DNA of 7,398 nt from WRDS01 sp964492775 (lineage in GTDB: Bacteria > Actinomycetota > Coriobacteriia > Anaerosomatales > PHET01), in NCBI GenBank assembly GCA_964492775.1, contig CAZBLH010000047.1, positions 1 to 7,398 of the forward strand, read 5' to 3'. The position numbers and the translations under genes were made by a program. Numbering within the stretch: position 1 is the first letter of the stretch; the number at the start of each line of letters is the position of its first letter. The notes beneath the pieces were generated by a model, which searched no databases, was not told the DNA's origin, and worked only from the letters and a program-made list of their open reading frames with translations. Positions 5,461-7,398 of the stretch are shown piece by piece.

Positions 5461-5498
5461 CGTTTGGGACACATACCCGCGTAGAGGAGGTCTCGACG

Positions 5499-6671
5499 GT
5501 GAGTCCGGACGCCTTTGACGGTCGAGCGATCGCGCCGCGTGTCGCACTCGCCGTGCTGGCGGGCGTTCTCGGCACCGCGCTCGTGGCCGGCGGCCTCTGG
5601 ATGGCGTTCGGGCCTGGCCGCGATTCCCGCGCGGGCTCTGGGTTCGAACCGTCACTGCCGGCCCTGCCCTCGCAGCCTTCTACCCCAGCGCCGGGCAGCG
5701 ATCCGGCGACGAATGCTCCGGGAGCGGACTCGGGTGCGGTCGCGGTAGTGACCTCCACGCCCGCTGGCAAGCGCGCAGCCGTTGTCGCCTTCCGGTTGGG
5801 GGCGAGCATCTACGTCGCCGCCGAGGACGGGGGCGGAGCCGTCGCGATCACCCGGAGTGCCGAAGAGGAGCCGTACGCGCTCTCACCCGATGGGCGTACC
5901 CTCGCTGTAGTGCAGGGCGGCATGCTGCAGCTCGTGGACGTGAGGACGCGCGCGTTGGTTTCGGCAGGGACCGCCGACGCGGGGATGCGGCCCGAGTGGT
6001 CCTCCGATTCCACACGAGTCGTGTTCCGCCGGACGGCAAAGAACAGCGGCGACGGCTTCGATATCTGGTCCGTCTCTCGGTCGGGCACTGATGCCAAGCG
6101 GCTTGTACCGGGCAAAGGGGCGGCCTGGTCGCCAGCCGGCAACGTACTCGTCACCATGACCGACTCGGCGCCGGACCCGGGGGCCGGCGGTGGCGCTGTG
6201 AGCGTCTCGGTCGATGGGGGCGATTTCAAGACCTTCGCTGTTCGCACGACGCTTGTGACCGCGGTCGGTACCGACGGGAAGCGCGTGTACGTTGGGACCA
6301 CCGAGGGCGGGAGCACTAGCCGTCTGCTCTCGTTCGCGCTGGATGGCACCGGTGAGCGCGAGATCGCGAAGGCTGTTCCCGGTGAGCGGATCGCGTTCTG
6401 GTCGAAGATCGTGCCTGCGCCCGGTGATGGCCCGATCGCGCTTCAGGCCAACGGCGACGACGGCTACGCACGCAGCTTCCTGATCGCGTCCGCGGGTGGA
6501 ACGTTCACCGAATTGTCCCGGCTGCGAGACGCCCGGATACACGCTTGGAGCGCCTCGGGCGAGCAGCTCTTCCTGATCGAAGGCAACGCGTTCCAGGGCC
6601 AGCAAACCTCGCTCGTCTGCGTAGGCCGCGACGGGTCGGGCAGGCGTGACATCGTGACCGGCGCGCGCTAG
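5499..6671 (+). CDS. Membrane-anchored TolB-like beta-propeller protein, unknown function
   Basis: The protein has 390 residues and starts at GTG 5499, with an excellent AGGAGG at 5485-5490 (8-nt spacing). A single hydrophobic segment at about 13-37, preceded by Arg, acts as an uncleaved signal anchor. A Pro/Ser/Ala/Gly-rich linker follows (about 40-80), then an extracytoplasmic beta-propeller made of WD40-like/PD40 blades. Blade motifs include ALSPDGRTLAVV (127-138), EWSSDSTRVVF (166-176) with DIWSVSRSG (188-196), AWSPAGNVLVT (209-219) and AWSASGEQLFLIEG (349-362). The architecture is like TolB or the LpqB propeller, but there is no lipobox and no Pal/Tol genes nearby. It starts 38 nt after the dehydrogenase, so read-through is possible, though its role fits better with the cell-envelope gene downstream. 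No catalytic motif is visible. Confidence 0.85.
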   Translation: MSPDAFDGRAIAPRVALAVLAGVLGTALVAGGLWMAFGPGRDSRAGSGFEPSLPALPSQPSTPAPGSDPATNAPGADSGAVAVVTSTPAGKRAAVVAFRLGASIYVAAEDGGGAVAITRSAEEEPYALSPDGRTLAVVQGGMLQLVDVRTRALVSAGTADAGMRPEWSSDSTRVVFRRTAKNSGDGFDIWSVSRSGTDAKRLVPGKGAAWSPAGNVLVTMTDSAPDPGAGGGAVSVSVDGGDFKTFAVRTTLVTAVGTDGKRVYVGTTEGGSTSRLLSFALDGTGEREIAKAVPGERIAFWSKIVPAPGDGPIALQANGDDGYARSFLIASAGGTFTELSRLRDARIHAWSASGEQLFLIEGNAFQGQQTSLVCVGRDGSGRRDIVTGAR

Positions 6672-6683
6672 CGGTGCGCGCAC
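6661..6683 (+). terminator. GC-rich hairpin spanning the stop of the propeller gene
   Basis: GCGCGC (6661-6666) can pair with GCGCGC (6676-6681) across a 9-nt loop that includes the stop TAG. A perfect 10-base palindrome GTGCGCGCAC also lies at 6674-6683. There is no T-run, so any terminator function would be of the GC-hairpin-only kind. Confidence is low because alternating GC is common here. Confidence 0.25.
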
Positions 6684-6715
6684 TCGGCCAAGACGCCGGG
6701 TGCGATGCGCTCGGC

Positions 6716-6721
6716 TACAAT
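6716..6721 (+). promoter_or_regulatory. Weak -10-like box upstream of gmd
   Basis: TACAAT at 6716-6721 differs from TATAAT by one base and lies about 30 nt before the gmd start. No matching -35 or TG extension is present. It may give gmd its own transcription start, giving a leader of roughly 23 nt that includes the GGAGAGG ribosome site at 6743-6749. Confidence 0.3.
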
Positions 6722-6751
6722 GACCCGAGCGACCGCGGGACTGGAGAGGAC

Positions 6752-7398
6752 ATGAAGAGAGCGCTCATCACCGGCGTGACCGGCCAGGACGGCGCGTACC
6801 TTGCCGAGTTCCTGCTCGGCAAGGGGTATGAGGTGCACGGCATCAAGCGCCGCTCCTCGAGCTTCAACACCACGCGCATTGACCACCTCTACCAGGACCC
6901 GCACGATGCGGACGTGCGCTTCAAGCTCCACTACGGGGACCTGACTGACGCCACGAACCTGATTCGCATCCTGCAGCAGGTCCGGCCTCACGAGATCTAC
7001 AACCTCGGCGCTCAGAGCCACGTCCAGGTCTCGTTCGAGACTCCGGAGTACACCGCCGAGGTCGACGGAATGGGCACGCTGCGCCTACTGGAGGCGATCC
7101 GCATCCTCGGGATGGAAGGCGAGTGCCGCTACTACCAAGCGTCCTCGAGTGAGCTGTTCGGCAAGGTCCAGGAGGTCCCGCAGACCGAGCGCACGCCATT
7201 CTATCCCCGCAGCCCGTACGCGGCCGCCAAACTCTTCGCGTTCTGGACGGTCGTGAACTACCGCGAGGCGTACGGAATCCACGCCTCCAACGGCATCCTC
7301 TTCAACCACGAGTCTCCGCTGCGCGGCGAGACGTTCGTCACACGCAAGATTACGCGCGCGGCCGCTCGCATCAAGCTTGGGCTCGATGACCGGCTCTA
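6752..7398 (+). CDS. gmd: GDP-mannose 4,6-dehydratase (5' part, cut by window edge)
   Basis: The gene encodes the cytosolic short-chain dehydrogenase/reductase that turns GDP-D-mannose into GDP-4-keto-6-deoxy-D-mannose, the precursor of GDP-fucose, GDP-rhamnose and related sugars. It starts at ATG 6752, with GGAGAGG at 6743-6749. The 215 codons present are open to the right edge; family members have about 320-370 residues, so roughly the C-terminal third is missing. The nucleotide-binding motif is G8-V-T-G11-Q-D-G14. The family block IKRRSSSFNTTRIDHLY is at 31-47, NLGAQSHVQVSFE at 84-96, and the catalytic centre SSSE (131-134) with Y156 and K160 matches the known Ser/Thr, Glu and Tyr-x-x-x-Lys. 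It likely opens a surface-polysaccharide or nucleotide-sugar cluster that continues past the edge. Confidence 0.95.
   Translation, partial: MKRALITGVTGQDGAYLAEFLLGKGYEVHGIKRRSSSFNTTRIDHLYQDPHDADVRFKLHYGDLTDATNLIRILQQVRPHEIYNLGAQSHVQVSFETPEYTAEVDGMGTLRLLEAIRILGMEGECRYYQASSSELFGKVQEVPQTERTPFYPRSPYAAAKLFAFWTVVNYREAYGIHASNGILFNHESPLRGETFVTRKITRAAARIKLGLDDRL

Noticed and set aside
5641..5650. GGTTCGAACC, resembling a tRNA T-arm
   Set aside because: It lies inside the propeller gene's linker codons, and no acceptor or anticodon arm can be drawn around it on either strand.
5883..6683. Minus-strand open frame of 266 codons opposite the propeller gene
   Set aside because: The + strand frame has a strong ribosome site, a signal anchor and propeller motifs; the minus frame has none.

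Overview
The window is GC-rich, densely coding DNA with a strong G/C third-position bias, short intergenic gaps and mixed ATG/GTG/(probable) CTG/TTG starts. All convincing genes are on the + strand. The overall look, together with a YgjP-type metallopeptidase and a bacterial-type two-subunit (LeuC/LeuD-like) aconitase family hydratase, suggests an actinobacterium-like organism, perhaps an anaerobic Coriobacteriia-type lineage. That placement is inference from style and gene content, not proof. I see no IS element, integrase, CRISPR array, rRNA or tRNA gene.

Layout. (1) Positions 1-1474 hold a YgjP/DUF45-type zinc metallopeptidase, open to the left edge, overlapping by 8 nt (ATGCCTGA) a YihY/BrkB-family six-helix membrane protein; the two are very probably translationally coupled. 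(2) A 230-nt gap (1475-1704) carries a good -10 box, an inverted repeat flanking it, a hairpin and a 17-codon reading frame. It leads into a core metabolic module: a LeuC-like [4Fe-4S] hydro-lyase large subunit whose only well-placed start is a CTG at 1705, its LeuD-like small subunit, a small HEAT-repeat protein with its own extended -10 promoter, and an isocitrate-dehydrogenase-type beta-decarboxylating dehydrogenase ending at 5460. (3) Positions 5499-6671 encode a membrane-anchored TolB-like beta-propeller lipid- or wall-proximal protein of unknown role. (4) From 6752 to the right edge is the first 215 codons of GDP-mannose 4,6-dehydratase (gmd), probably the start of a surface-polysaccharide/GDP-fucose or GDP-rhamnose region.

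How the genes work together. Automatic annotation would call the hydratase pair leuC/leuD. However, the partner dehydrogenase carries the isocitrate signature S-x-N-x-x-x-R, and the small-subunit specificity loop reads Y-K-F-K instead of the YLRT-like loop of homoaconitase/isopropylmalate isomerase relatives. The simplest reading is an aconitase plus isocitrate dehydrogenase pair converting citrate to 2-oxoglutarate (the oxidative TCA branch supplying glutamate), with NADP-type coenzyme residues in the dehydrogenase. The HEAT-repeat protein lies between them and has no assigned role. The window contains no obviously new defence or mobile system; the observations worth following are the probable mis-annotation of this module, the CTG start, and the structured leader.
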